Shown in pieces: positions 33,476-45,932 of a stretch of DNA of 64,000 nt. The stretch is taken from positions 88,899,001 to 88,963,000 of the forward strand of contig CM073885.1 in assembly GCA_037176705.1 (NCBI GenBank), in the 5' to 3' direction. This DNA is from Molossus alvarezi (lineage: Eukaryota > Chordata > Mammalia > Chiroptera > Molossidae). The translations under genes were made by a program, and so were the position numbers. A model generated the notes under the pieces. The model saw nothing but the letters and a program-made list of their open reading frames with translations, was not told where the DNA came from and made no database searches. Each line of letters begins with the position of its first letter. Position 1 is the first letter of the stretch.

Positions 33476-36400
33476 TTTCGGTAGTATAGAATTACCTAAG
33501 GATAATACTTTAATTCAATATATTTAATTTGATGTTTTCTACATTTAGGTAACTAATACACCAGACTTAGACCTTTCTAAAATAAACTAATTATAAATGT
33601 CTAACACTGATTTCCACAGACATATGTATAGGCTTGGCAAAACACAAAAAAAGAAATACAAAAATGGATGTTTAATTCATCATTAGTCATTTCTGTCAAT
33701 ATAGAATTAACTAATATTATGTAAAACAACTCTGAAACACAAACTTCTATGAATATAAGTTATTACAGTATTATTTTTAAACTCCAAATGATCACACGGC
33801 ATTGACAAATTTTTTTAAATCAATAAGTAAAGGGTCACAAAAACAAAAGAATCTATAGCAGCAAATTTCATGCCTTTCTTATTTATAATTTTTCTAAAAT
33901 TTAACCATTTGAAAGAAGAGATAAAGTCAGAGGGTAGTTGCCTTAAAAAGTATTAAGGAGACACTAATAGTCTCAGAAATGACCGACATCATGACAGTTA
34001 TATGTTCAGAAGAAAAATCTGGCAGTTTCTAGGCAAGTAATAAGAGGAAAATTTAGTTAGTAATGGGGGGATGAAGAGGAATGACCAGGTTGCCAAAACA
34101 GCCACCAGCAGTTTAAAACTGTCTTTTAACAATGAAAAAAACTTGACCAAAATGAATGACATGGAATCACTGCACTTATTTTGAAAAAGGCAAGAATACA
34201 ATTCAATCAGCATTAAAGTAATCACAACAAAAATAATTACTGTATCTCATTAAGTAGAAAACACAACAGATTATAATATACACCATTATTTTACACACCA
34301 TCAAAGAGAAAAATATTAATAAACATGATGCCAAGATGTTATTGATTAGAAAATACACTCCAATTTCAGAGATATTAAAATTTAAAATATATGTATTTTT
34401 AAATCAAGTAAATATAGTATCTGCCTAAAAAATAAATAGGAGTAAAATCTTATGAAATCCCTAGTAATATCTATAACTCTTCCTCCCTCACAGCCTGCTT
34501 ACGATCTGTTCAAATCTTCTTGGAACCTGAACAGCTCCACCAAGCTTCTAACTTCTGACTCTGACCCATGATTCCCCATCTGCACTGGAGGACACGGGAC
34601 AAGCCTTCACCCCGACAAGGACCACAACTCTAAGAAACTCACCTAATGGCCCAGTAGGTTACCTTATGTGACCTTTATTAAGTCTCATCATTACAGAACA
34701 CAAGGCCCTATATTTTATAATTACCCTCATCCTAGACTCTGTTCAAATCATGGTAGGTTATATTTTAAAGTCTGTACCAACAACACTAAAGAATGGAAAA
34801 GTAAGAAATTCTTCTAAAGTATTCAAGGTAGAAATAGGATATTATGAGAGTTTGGCAATTAGTCTCCTTTTAATTTATTCATTTTCTAAGGGAAATTATT
34901 TTAGCCTCACTGGTCTTCGCTGCTAATGAATTGTGTCTGGCACCATTCCATCCCCCTTTCATTAAAATATTTCACTGGCTTGGCACATTTTTCTATTAAT
35001 GCTTCCTTTCGCACTAATTTTGATTGCTGAGTTCAATTGAAAGAGACAATCCGTTTTATCAATTCTCTTATAAACAAGCCGGCATTCTGCATGCTCCTTA
35101 ATGTCAGAGCTACAGTTGGAGCTCGCCCTTATATTAAAATGACTATCCTAGGACTTCTATTACTTCCCTCTGGTAGATACTTCCCTCTGCTAGATATAAG
35201 AAGAAGGAAATGAGAAATGTTTCTCTGTGTTGTCAGACACAAAAGAATACCCAACCACCTTTGCTTTATCAATGAAACACTGGCCAAGTTTAAAGCTCAA
35301 TGATGACTTCAATTTCCTGATATTTGTCTGCCCTTTCTCTTTCTTGTTACTTCCTTTTCTGCTCTTTTTAGATTCAGGCTTAAAGTTAAACCAGATGCTC
35401 TGTTTTCTCTAACTGTCCTTACTTCTTTATTTAAATGCCAGAAAAAATCATAGAAATCTGTTGCTATATTCCATTTGTCAGAGAAGTCAAATTGTGCCCC
35501 TCCCCCACTCTATGTTCAGAAAGTAAGAATCATGATTCTTTATGTTCACTGCTGAGAATAAAAATTATTATGAAGGGAAAAAATCAGGGCAAGGTCCCAC
35601 CTCTCTCCTTAGGAAGCACTTGAGCCAATGACAGAGAAGTTAAACTGGTGACCTGAGCCCACAGCTTCAATCATTCCTGGAGTGTAGGGTTAGCCTACAA
35701 ATGGGCTGAGATCATGTTTTTCACTCAAGAGAAAAGAGCCAAAGTAAACAAAGCTCTGAACTAGAAGAAACAGGAAGATCAAAGATGAGAAACTTTATAC
35801 TGTATTAAAAAGTTCTAGGGATTAAAGACATATAACTAGATAGATGAAGGAGACTAATCTTGCCAAAGGGGAGAGCCAGTGTGAAGAAATAACTAATGAT
35901 ATACCAAATGGGAGAAGGGGAGATGGCATGCTAGTTCCTGCTTCCAGGACACAGCAAGATGTGACTGAAATGCCTAAAACCTAAGGAAGAAACTCATGGA
36001 ATCGATGGCCAGGAACGGTCAAGTACCTTCATCTTCCAAAGGTACCAGAACTAGGGCTGATCTAAGAAAGCTAATCACTGATGTAGAGCACAAGATAATC
36101 TGATTCACCTATAGATAATCACAGGGCTGCAGCAGGAGACCTTCCCTGAGCATCAGGTTACAAAAGAAGCTCTGAGAGTCGGAGCCCTCCCAGTCTTAAA
36201 AATTGTTCCAACCCAAAACTACCCAGAACAAGAAGTGAGAATATCAGTGGTTGACAATGGAAAACAAAAACTCTACTTTTTTCTATACTTCCGTTGCTTT
36301 GTTTTATTTCTATTATTTTCTTAATAAGTTACCCTTTAAACCTTCAGATCACTAAGTAGTTTTATCAAGTGCAAAGTGTCTCTATACCTGTGTTAACAGA

Positions 36401-37058
36401 GACCAGAACACAAGAGAAAATTGATGAAGTATTGACACTAACCAGATCTACTGAACACTTGAGAAATTTGGCATAAATGATTTGTGGTGGGGGGTTGGGG
36501 ACCATTGGTGCCAGCCAAAAAATGTAAGAGCTTTCTGTCTTACATATCTACAACAGCAACATGTAAAACGAGAACATTACAATATTCAAAGCTGCATATA
36601 TAAGTACTCAGTCATCACAGTGAGTTGGAGCTACTCATGTAAGTAATTTCTTATAATCAGAAAAAGAGGGGCATTTTAGTAGGAGTAAATAACCAGTAAT
36701 TAATATTCATAAATTGTTTTCTAACTCCTGAGAATTTGTTCTTTTTCCAGGTGAGGCAGGATTACTGACATGAAACTTAAATGAAATTTGATATCCTGTA
36801 CCAATACCACCAACTTGAATAGTCAACACTAATGCTCAGCCTTGTTCACTAAGTTCCAACTTTGAATGCTTTAAGTAAAACATTGTAAAACAGTATCTGA
36901 AAATCATCAAAATATCAAAACATATTAAAACATCTTGTTTATGACTACAAGTTAACAGTAAGTCTGTAACTATGTCTTACATATCCTTGTGTCCTCAGCA
37001 TCTAACCAACGAACCAAACATAGTACGTAGCCACTAAGTGCTGCTGAAGATAAAAAAT
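33476..37058. other. 3.6-kb stretch free of recognised repeats
   Basis: The longest interval without a SINE, L1 or other repeat that I can name. Reading frames are short (for example 35227-35412 and 35435-35623) and lack domains or obvious splice context. A candidate non-coding conserved-type segment lies at about 34880-35150 (see findings). Confidence 0.5.
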
Positions 37059-37084
37059 CCAATGACATTTTTTGTTTGTTTGTT

Positions 37085-37287
37085 TTTTTAAATATATTTT
37101 TATTGATTTTAGAGTATGAGAGAGAGAAACATTAATGTGAGAGAGAAATATTGATCGGGTGCTTCCCCCAAACACCCTCACCTGGTATTGAACCCACAAC
37201 CTAGGCATATGCCCTGACTGGGAATCAAACCAATGACCTCTTGGTACACGGGACCATGCTCAACCAGCTGAGCCACACTGGCTAGGG
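37085..37287 (-). mobile_element. VES-type SINE, subtype B, nested in the tail of the outer SINE
   Basis: Minus strand CCCTAGCCAGTGTGGCTCAG head with GGTTTGATTCCCAGTCAGGG box B. It is inserted in the T-rich (A-tail) part of the outer SINE; its own duplication is unclear. Confidence 0.85.
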
Positions 37288-37357
37288 ATCACGTGATTTT
37301 TTTTTGGTGTGGTTTTTTTGTTGTTGTTGCTGATCATCAAACCGGAGGATATTTTTT

Positions 37358-37592
37358 CCATTTATTTATTTATTTATTTTTTTAATTAATTTATTTATTT
37401 TTGTTACAGATGTCTCTCCTTTCCCCCCACTGATTCCCCACCCCTTCCCTCCCTGCCCTGTCCCCAGCTTTGTTGTCCATGTCCATTGTTCATGCCCCAT
37501 GCATATAAGTTCTGTGGTTTATCTCTCCCCCACCACCCTCTCTTCTGGGGATTGTCAGTCTGTACCCCACCTCACATCTCTGGGACTACTAT
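37358..37592 (-). mobile_element. L1 3' UTR fragment, minus strand, nested in the SINE
   Basis: Minus strand GTCCCAGAGATGTGAGGTGG, ATAAACCACAGAACTTATAT and CATCTGTAACAAAAATAAAT, the class-b L1 3' terminus. It separates the body of the outer SINE from its terminal segment. Confidence 0.85.
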
Positions 37593-37922
37593 TGACTTTT
37601 TTTCTTTTAAGAGAGAGTGGAAAGAAGGGAGGGGAGAGAGAGAAACATCGATGTGAGAGAGACACACTGACTGAATGCCTCCCATATGCTCTCCAACAGG
37701 GGCCAAGGATGGAACCTGCACCCATATACATGCCCTTGACCAGGAATCGAACACACAAACATGCAACCCTTCGGGGAACAGGCTGATGCTCTCACCACTG
37801 AACCACACCGGTCAGGGCGCCAATGACATTTTAAAAGCACTGCAATAATTAGCTGATGCAGTTCAATAAATATTTATTAAATGAATGAACAAATGCATGG
37901 TGATAAAAAGAAACCTTGCTAG

Positions 37923-38166
37923 CCCTGGCTGGTTTGGCTCAGAGGTTAGAGTGTCGGCCTGTGGTCCAGAGAGACCCGGGTTCGGTTCCTGCTAAGGGCA
38001 CGTACCTCGGTTGCAGTTTGTCCCCAGCTTGGTTGTGCAGGTGGCAGCCACTCCACGTGCCCCTTTCACGTCAATGTTTCTCTCTCTCTCTTCCTCCCTC
38101 TCCCTCCCACTCTATCTGAACAAAAAAATGGAAAAATGTCCTCGGGTAAGGATAAAAAAGAAAAAG
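37923..38166 (+). mobile_element. VES-type SINE, subtype A
   Basis: CCCTGGCTGGTTTGGCTCAG head, TGTCCTCGGGTAAGGATA end. Near-perfect duplication AAAGAAACCTTGCTAG / AAAGAAACCTCTGCTAG (37907-37922, 38167-38183). Confidence 0.9.
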
Positions 38167-38183
38167 AAAGAAACCTCTGCTAG

Positions 38184-39030
38184 ATTAATCAAACTGAGCA
38201 TTTTACTAGATAATACTGTCTCAGAAAACTATTTCTAAGGACTGGGCTTTAGTTATCTTATATCTCTATTTCCATGTTCCTAATACATACTTCTAAAAGG
38301 GAAAGAAGAATTCAAACTAGCTTAACATATTTGACTTTTTTAGCCTCAGAATAAGGTCCCAAAGAAATCTAAGAGCAATACCTGACTTATATAGAAACTT
38401 TGCTTCATGTTTAAAGAGTTTTTAAGAAAATTATGTCTTAGATACCTGAAAGATACCTGTCCTAACCAACTGCATTAACTAGTGTTCTTTATTCCTTAAC
38501 GCTTCACAAAGGCCTAATAAAGTGTTTTTAAATGTGAGACCTGCTGAGTACCTGATGATGCAAAAATCACAGAGAGGAATGAATAAGAAGGCCGATGCCC
38601 CAAACTGACAAAGAAGACATTCAATAACTTCATTTATAATTAATGCACAGTCCATGAACCTTTTCCATGCAAGGCAATAAATTTCTTTGGCATATTTAGA
38701 TATGACTAACTTAATTATTTTAAGAACATCATTTAATATTTTAGTTCTTCGCCTAAGTGTCTAGGAGTGTCTAAAACTTAATATATCATACTATAAATCT
38801 GGATGAAGAAGGTAATTTATATTAGTTATATAATGTCAAAGGAATAAAAGTGGATGATTTCCTTAGAAACTGTTTAAACAATAAATGACTAAAAGAAGGT
38901 CATCTGAAGTAATTTTCTCATGCTTCCAAATATCTTAAGAGTCAGAAGATCCCCAGATTTAGCACTACTGCCAAATAAAGATTTAGATATGATTCAGTTG
39001 AGTACAGACACCTTACAATTACTAATATTT
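38184..39030. other. Unique-looking DNA, no feature recognised
   Basis: No gene or repeat recognised. Confidence 0.45.
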
Positions 39031-39046
39031 AAAGATAGGATCCAAG

Positions 39047-40742
39047 GACTTCTGGTCAAGATGGCAGGTAGGTAAACACAGTACTCACCTCTTCCCACAA
39101 CCACATCAAAATTACAACTAAACTACAGAACAATCATCCTTCAGAAGTTCCTGAAATCCAGCTGAATAGAGGTCGGTGGTCAGTGGGCACAGCCAGTCCT
39201 TGCAGTTTATCAGCCTGAGTAAAACCCTCCCATTGATATGCCAACAGCAATCAAGACTAAATTACAACAGAAGGGTGGAAAGTCCACACAAGGGGCACAC
39301 CTCAAGGGCCCAGCTGGGGTGACCAGGGAGGCTGTGCCACTGGACCCTACAAGACACCTACTACAACAGGCCACCCTAGGAAGCCTAGAAGACATAGCAA
39401 CTCTACCTAATACATGGAAACAAACACAGGGAGGCAGCCAAAATAAGAAAACAAAGAAACATGTCCCACATAAAAGAACAGACCAAAACTCCAGGGAAAG
39501 AACTAAATGAAATGGAGATAAGCAATGTAACAGATGCAGAGTTCAAAACACTGCTTATAAGGATGTTCAATGAACTTAGTGAGACTTTCAAGGAACTTAG
39601 TGAGGGCCTGAAGAGAATAATAAAGGACCAGTCAGAAATGAAGGATGCACCAACTGAAATAAAGAATAATTTACAGGAAATCAATAGGAGAATAAGTGAA
39701 GCCAAGAAGCAAACCATTGATTTGGAATATAAGGAAGCAAAAAACACCCAATCAGAACAGCAAAAAGAAGGAAGAATCCAAAAACATGAGGATAGTATAA
39801 GAGCCTCTGGGACAACTTCAAGTGTACCAACATTCACATCATGAGAGTGCCAGAAGGAGAAGAGAAGAGAACAAGAAATTGAAAACCTATTTGAAAAAAT
39901 AATGACAGAAAACTTCCCTAACTTGGTGAAAGAAACAAACGTGCAAGTCCAGGAAGCACAGAGAGTCCCAAACAAGATGAACCCCAAGAGTTCCATACCA
40001 AGACACATCATCATCAAAATAAAAAAAATTAAAGACAATGAGAGAATCTTAAAGCAGCAAAAGAAAAGCAGTTAGTTACCTACAAGGGAGTTCCCATAAG
40101 ACTGTCACCAATTTCTCAAAAGAAACTTTACAGGCCAGAAGGGAGTGGCAAGAAATATTTAAAGTGATGAAAAGCAAGGACCTACAATAAAAATTACTCT
40201 AGCTTGAAAGGCTATCATTTTGAATTGATAGCCATATAAAGAGTTTCCCAGACAAAAAAAAAGGCTAAAGGAGTTCATCGTCACCAAACCAGTATTATAT
40301 GACGTGTTGATGGGTCTTCTTGAAGAAGATAAAAAAAAAAATATGAATAAAATGGCAATAAATACATATCTATCAACAATTGAATCTATAAACAAAACGA
40401 GCAAGCAGAACAGAAATAGACTCATAGATACAGAGAACTTTTTGTTGCATGCCAGATGAGAGGCGGGGTTGGAGGATGGGTGGAAAAGATGAAGGGATTA
40501 AAAAGTACAAATTGGTTGTTAGACCAATGAACCACAAAGGGAAGGGAGGAGGTAGGGTGGGAAGAGAGAAATCAAAGAACTCATATGCATAACCAATAAA
40601 CACAGATAATAGTGTGGGGAAGTCGGGGTGGGGGGGTGGGGTGGTGGGAGCAGAGAGGAGGGAGTCAAGGGGGGAAAACAGGAGGGACATCTGTAATCCA
40701 TTCAATGATAAAGATAAGTAAAAAAGAAAAAATAAATAAAAT
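39047..40742 (+). mobile_element. ORF1-only L1 element (half-L1, HAL1-like), copy 2
   Basis: A 5'-complete element of 1.70 kb. It starts GACTTCTGGTCAAGATGGCA like copy 1, has a shorter 5' UTR without the GC boxes, and carries a degraded ORF1. ORF1 starts near 39461 with KELNEMEISNVTDAEFK and has several frameshifts after 39844; the usual ATG is changed to ATA. The same joint as copy 1 lies near 40380, where ATCTATCAACAAT meets GAATCTATAAACAAAAC, skipping ORF2. It ends GGGACATCTGTAATCCATTC and an A-rich tail. It is flanked by a perfect 16-bp duplication AAAGATAGGATCCAAG (39031-39046, 40743-40758). The target is the 5' end of the next L1. Confidence 0.85.
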
Positions 40743-40885
40743 AAAGATAGGATCCAAGATAGCAGCAGAGTAGGATGAAATTACACTTACCTTCTCCTAG
40801 GACCAAACTAGAATTACAACTAAAATATAGAACAAGCAACCTGAATAACCAACTGAAGACTAGCTGAACAAAAGTGTTACAACCA

Positions 40886-41105
40886 CCCAGCCAGTGTGGC
40901 TCAGTGGTTGAGCATTGAGCCATGCACCAAGAGATCGCCGGTTAGATTCCCGGTCAGGGCACATGTCCAGATTGTGGGCCAAATCCCCAGTGGGGGACAT
41001 GCAGGAGGTGGCCAATCGGTGTTCTCTCTCATTGATGTTTCTATCTCTCTCTCCCTCTCCCTTCCTCTCTCTCTAAAAATCAATGAAGAAAAAAAAAATT
41101 TTTTT
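40886..41105 (+). mobile_element. VES-type SINE, subtype B
   Basis: CCCAGCCAGTGTGGCTCAGT-type head, GGTTAGATTCCCGGTCAGGG box B. Imperfect duplication AAGTGTTACAACCA / AAGTATTATAACCA (40872-40885, 41106-41119). Confidence 0.9.
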
Positions 41106-41717
41106 AAGTATTATAACCAGGGTTTACAGAAGTCTCATCAAGACTGGTAGGAAAGGCAGAGACATGAAAAAGGCTGTCCCTGTTCCCACAGGAGGCAGTA
41201 GATTCTGGAGGGATATCTCAGGTACAAAGATTCCTCCTGAGGAGTGTGGGGTCTCAACTTCATGCAAGGCTCCCCAGCCCATAGCACCAGAGCCAGGAAG
41301 ATGTGCCAACATAACATCTAGCTGTGAAAATCAGCAGGGATTCTCTCCAGCAGAAAGAGATAGGAGTCTGCTAGAGATACCGGCACCCTCTTAAAGAATC
41401 AGCACACAAAATTTTGTTTACAACCAGTCACCCTGTGCTCTGGCAGAGAAAGGATGGAGCAGACAAGAGTCGTATAAGGAGAAACTTGGGTTTGTAGTTC
41501 CGAGAAGAGAGCTGAAGGAACAGCCAAAAGGACCCCTGTGCTGAGTTACTCTTCCATAGTGAAGATGTCATCTTTCTTGGATTAAGCACTCTCCTCCTTT
41601 TGGCATCAGCCTGGGAGAGAGCAACAGCCTCACCCTATGCACACCTTGTCTCCTCACCCTGTGTAGGAGCTGCCTGGGACTAGGGTGTTGAGGTCTGAGC
41701 AGATAGGGATTGTCAGT

Positions 41718-42075
41718 GACTGAGTTGTGTGGCTCTAGAGCCAGGGCCATTCTCCTCACCTTCCCATGAGCCTCACTTGAGCCTCCCCCACACAGAAGAT
41801 TCACTAGCCCCACCTTTCAGGGCTCCCAGAAAGCCCAGACTCCTAACTACTGGTGGGCCGACTATGTCAAGCTCGGGTTCTCCAAGAGGTCCAGACAAAA
41901 TCTAGGCCAGACTGAGCTGTGTGGCTCTGGGGTGGGGGCAATCCACCGTACCTTCCCACAAGCCTAACCTATGCCTCCACCTCACATGAGATCGACTAGC
42001 CCCACCTTCCCACCTCCCAGTGTCTCCGCCCAGCTGACCTCAGGATCTCGAGAAGATCCAGGCAGATCTCATCCC
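41718..42075 (+). promoter_or_regulatory. Tandem monomer-like repeats in the L1 5' UTR (about 192 bp)
   Basis: GACTGAGTTGTGTGGCTCT at 41718 recurs as GACTGAGCTGTGTGGCTCT at 41910. Each is followed by a similar CACCTTCCCA..AAGCCT block and an ACTAGCCCCACCTT block. A third partial unit may start near 42050 (AGATCCAGGCAGATC). Confidence 0.6.
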
Positions 42076-43495
42076 TATGTGGTGACTCACTAAGAACCTA
42101 ACTCATGTAACTCATGTACAGCCAGAGGCTCTTTCAGTGACTGAGCCCAAAAGGCAGCTGGCAGGCAAAGGAAGGTAAAAGAGGATCTTGGGGTATCCTA
42201 GGCTGGGTGCTGATAGAAGCCAGCCTTAGTGTGTAGCTGGGTCCTTACCTGTACACCCAGGACCAGCAGAGGCAGCCACAAACTGTGGACTGCTCTGTAG
42301 CTTCAAACAGGTTGCCAGGGCTAGTTACAGGCAACATCTGACATTGGCCTCTACCAGAGTTCCTCCTAAGAAGGACCTCTTGGACAGCCCGAGCTTGACA
42401 TGGTTGAGCCACCAATAGTCGGAAAGGTGGGTTTGCTGGGAGCCCTGGAGGGTGGGGCTACTGAATCTCCTGTGTGGGAGAGGCACAGGTCAGGCTCACA
42501 AAAAGGTGAGGGTAATGGTCCTGGTTCGAGAGCCACACACTTGCTGCAGTCAGCCAGCCTGAAGGTTGACCCCACACACCAATGGGTCAATAGCAAACAA
42601 GAGTCAATTACAACAAGAGAGATCACATAACTCACACTAGGGACATTCCTGGAGCATGCAGCTCAGATGATCAAGGAGACTGCACCACTGTGCCCCAAAG
42701 GATACTTCCTACATAAGCAAGACTAGGAGACATAGCAGATCTACCTAATACATAGAAACAAACACACAAGGCAGTCAAAATGGGTAGTTAAAAACCATGC
42801 AGCCAATGAAAGAACAGAATAAATCTCCAAAGAAAGAGCTAAAGGAATCGGAGACAAGCAATCTGCTAGATACAGAGCTCAAACAAACAAACAAACAAAA
42901 CAAATGGTTATAAGGATGCTCGGTGAATTTAGTAAGAACCTCAACAAAGAGATAGAAAGCATAAAATAGGACATAGAAACCATAAAAAAGTACCAGTCAG
43001 AAGTAAAATGTATAAAACACTAGAAAGAATAAAAAGTAGGTTGGATGAAGCAGATGACTGAATCAGTGTTTTGGAAGACAAGGTAGCAGAAAACACCAAA
43101 TCAGAGCATCAAAAAAAATGTTTAAAAAATGAGGACAGTATAAGGGATCTTGGGGACAACATGAAGTATAACAATATCTGCATCATAGGGGTACCAGAAG
43201 GAGAAGAGAACAAGCAAGATATCTAGAACCTATATGAAGAAACAATGACTAAAAACTTCTCTAACCTGGTGAGGAAAAAAGACATACAGTCCAGGAAGTG
43301 CACTGAGTCCCAAACAAGATGAATCCAAAGAGAGCCACACGAAGACACATCCTAAAATGGCAAAGGTTAGAGACAAAGAGAGAATCTTAAAAGCAGCAAG
43401 AGAAAAGCATTCAGTTACCTACAAGGGCACTCCATAAGACTGTCACCTGTTTTCTCAGCAGAAACATTTCAGGCCAGAAGGGATTGGCACAAAAT

Positions 43496-44989
43496 ATTAA
43501 TACTTAATAAACCTCTGTTACTTCAAACATTGAATACAGGAAAGAATTTGTTTGTTAATTATGCTGTCAAACACTGGGAAAAATATATCTATGATAAGTT
43601 CTGTTATAATCACTTGCCATTTGAGAAATGATGTATCCAAGTCCTTTGGCTCTTCCCATGGGGTGATTAGGGAGCTCAAAAAAATAATTTTTTTTTTTTC
43701 GTTTTATGCAGGATTAAGCAGAGCTTAGCCCACACTCAAAAGCAAAATTCTTTAGGAAACCAAAGGCTGAGAACATTCCTTATTCACAACTGAAATTCCA
43801 TTGTCAGGGAAATCACTAATACCAACTATCAAGGGAAAATGTCTCATTCCTACTGCAGGATCAGCTAAAGTGAAACTGCTTCTTTAGTTGCTAGGAAACC
43901 ACCAACTCATTATATGCCATTATCAGAACCCTAGAGAAGAAAACTGGCATCTGCCTCACATTTGGGGATATGGGAGCTTGAACTAAAAGCACTGGAACTG
44001 CTGCCAAAATCCCTGGTCTCCAGGGCTTACACTGTGACCACAGCAGGTGCTGACACCAGACTAGCCTTTGAAGTTTTCCTTTCTGTGGGTCCTTTTCTAG
44101 TAACTAAAATTATTTTTTCCAGTATCCTACATTTACAAATTCAAAGTTTCTAAGACAAGACTTCCTCATTTGAGTTAAATTAATTATATCTATGTTGAGG
44201 ACAATTTAGAAAAAAATAAATATTACTCAAGAATCTTAACAAATAACAGAAAAATTTTAAACTATGTTATTCATTGAGTGAAAAGTACTAGATGTTTATG
44301 CCTTTAATTATTTAAAGTCAAAATGGAAAATAAAACAAAATTGTTTCAAAAGCAGGAGAAAAAGGAAGACATACTGATAAATCCAGTATACAAAATGACA
44401 GTTTAGCATTTATCTGTCTAGTTTTCCTAATTGAACATAAAGTTTAACTTCTCTTTTTATGACCTAGCTTGCTTTCTCATAATGCATTACAAAATGCTCC
44501 GATGAACATATACCATATTTATTCATCAATCTCTTCCCTTCCTTTTATCAAATAAAGTTGGAAGGAGGAGAGGTGAAATTATGCTGCTAAATTACTAGAC
44601 AATGGCAAGCTGAAACCATGAGACTCCCTATACTACTATTTCTGTAACCAGAAAAATTAAGTTATCCTTCAGAAGAAGCTGCAGATGTTGCTGGTAAAAA
44701 GAGGTTGACAAACCATTGTCCTTCACCAGATTACAAAGAATGATCCTGGCAGGGCTCCCCCATTTTAATATATAATTCTTTGCCCCCCCCCCTCCCACTC
44801 TAATGCTCACCTCATTTCAATTACTCACACCTGCCACTCTTGACTAAATAATGTTCCCTTAATATTATTTCATACTTTTGTTCTCAAACAACTCAGTTCC
44901 ACTCCATCACCATACTTATCTTCTCCCAATCTGACTCTTACCCACCTTCCTCTGTGTCTTATGAAACGTCACTTCTGCTTAGGGTTGCC
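43496..44989. other. Unique-looking DNA, no feature recognised
   Basis: Contains short reading frames without domains (for example 43962-44153 plus, 44628-44810 minus). No repeat recognised. Confidence 0.45.
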
Positions 44990-45170
44990 AGATTTAGCAA
45001 ATAAAAGTAGAGGACCCTCACTTAGCTAAGTTTAAATATCATATACACAACAAATACTTTTTTTAGTGTGAGCAATATTTATACATACCTATTCTATGAA
45101 AAAGTAGTCATTGTATATCTGATATTCAAACTTGACTAGGAATATTTTGCATTTTATCTGGCAACCTTAT
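44990..45170 (+). mobile_element. MITE-like DNA transposon with inverted termini (MER53-like)
   Basis: Left end AGGGTTGCCAGATTTAGC; right end TTTATCTGGCAACCTT, whose reverse complement is AAGGTTGCCAGATAAA. Flanking TTA on both sides fits a short target duplication. Internal AATAAAAGTAGAGGACCC and AACAAATACTTTTTTAGTG match an old palindromic mammalian element; no transposase. Confidence 0.65.
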
Positions 45171-45932
45171 TACCACCCTACTGGGGGGTACCTTGATCCT
45201 TCACATTTTTCTCACTTTAATAGAAACCGCCTTTCCTCAGTAATATCTCATTTCCAAATTTCATCCATTAAAAAAAAGCTTAACTTTTCTAATGCCTCTC
45301 CTTCTCTGAACAAAACCAATTTATCTATAACTTTTCACATCTATTCCTTTCTCAGTTACTCAATCACTTCTTCCCCATCACAGGTGATTTTCAATTGTTT
45401 GATTCCTCCAATCTTACAAAGTCTCCTGATGCTTCCTAACATGTCTTCCTAAAAATCAGGCCCTGACTGCAGTGTTTCCCTAATTAGTGCCCTTGATATT
45501 TTTCTCCTTTAGACTTTCTGCCATGCCAATCCTGGATCCAACAATAGATTTGCCCATATCGACTTTCAGTGTCAGAAAGCTGCTAAACAGTTGGCAAAAC
45601 TAAAAAATCATGACATTTAGCATCCATTGAGCCCTTGCTGCTACACAAGGATCCTATCATTCATATCTTCATCTCTTTGTTATTATTATTCCTCTGAAAG
45701 CAGTTAAAACACATGGCCTCTGGTTCATTACATGCCTAAACCTTATTTTGGAACCAACCAACAGTTAGCGTCACCTGGAATAATCTATTAAAAGTGCAAA
45801 CTCCTCGGCACTTCCTTGGACCTATTGAAGGAAAATCTTCAAGTGGGAGAATAGAACAGGGAGGCTATAAATCTGAATTTTCAACTAGCTCCACAGGTCA
45901 TTTTTATAAATACAGAAATTTGTGGAGATCCA
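45171..45932. other. Unclassified DNA
   Basis: A 106-codon frame at 45132-45452 overlaps the MITE edge and lacks a domain. Nothing else recognised. Confidence 0.4.

Larger units (their letters stand above)
37072..37819 (-). mobile_element. Composite: VES-type SINE (minus) carrying a second SINE and an L1 fragment
   Basis: The outer SINE has its head at 37819 (GCCCTGACCGGTGTGGTTCA on the minus strand) and its tail on the left. The whole block is flanked by a perfect 13-bp duplication CCAATGACATTTT (37059-37071 and 37820-37832). The outer SINE is broken into 37593-37819 and a tail piece around 37316-37357 that carries the ATATCCTCCGG end. Confidence 0.85.
40752..43495 (+). mobile_element. L1 5' part (long 5' UTR and ORF1), 3' half missing
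   Basis: Starts GGATCCAAGATAGCAGCAGA, with about 2 kb of 5' UTR (interrupted by a SINE) and a degraded ORF1 from about 42800 to 43490 (KELKESETSNLLDTEL-like start, later CTTAAAAGCAGCAAGAGAAA and GCCAGAAGGGATTGGCACAA). Sequence homology stops in the ORF1 C-terminal region near 43495; there is no ORF2 or 3' UTR. Because L1s normally lose their 5' end, this loss of the 3' half points to a later genomic deletion. Confidence 0.8.
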
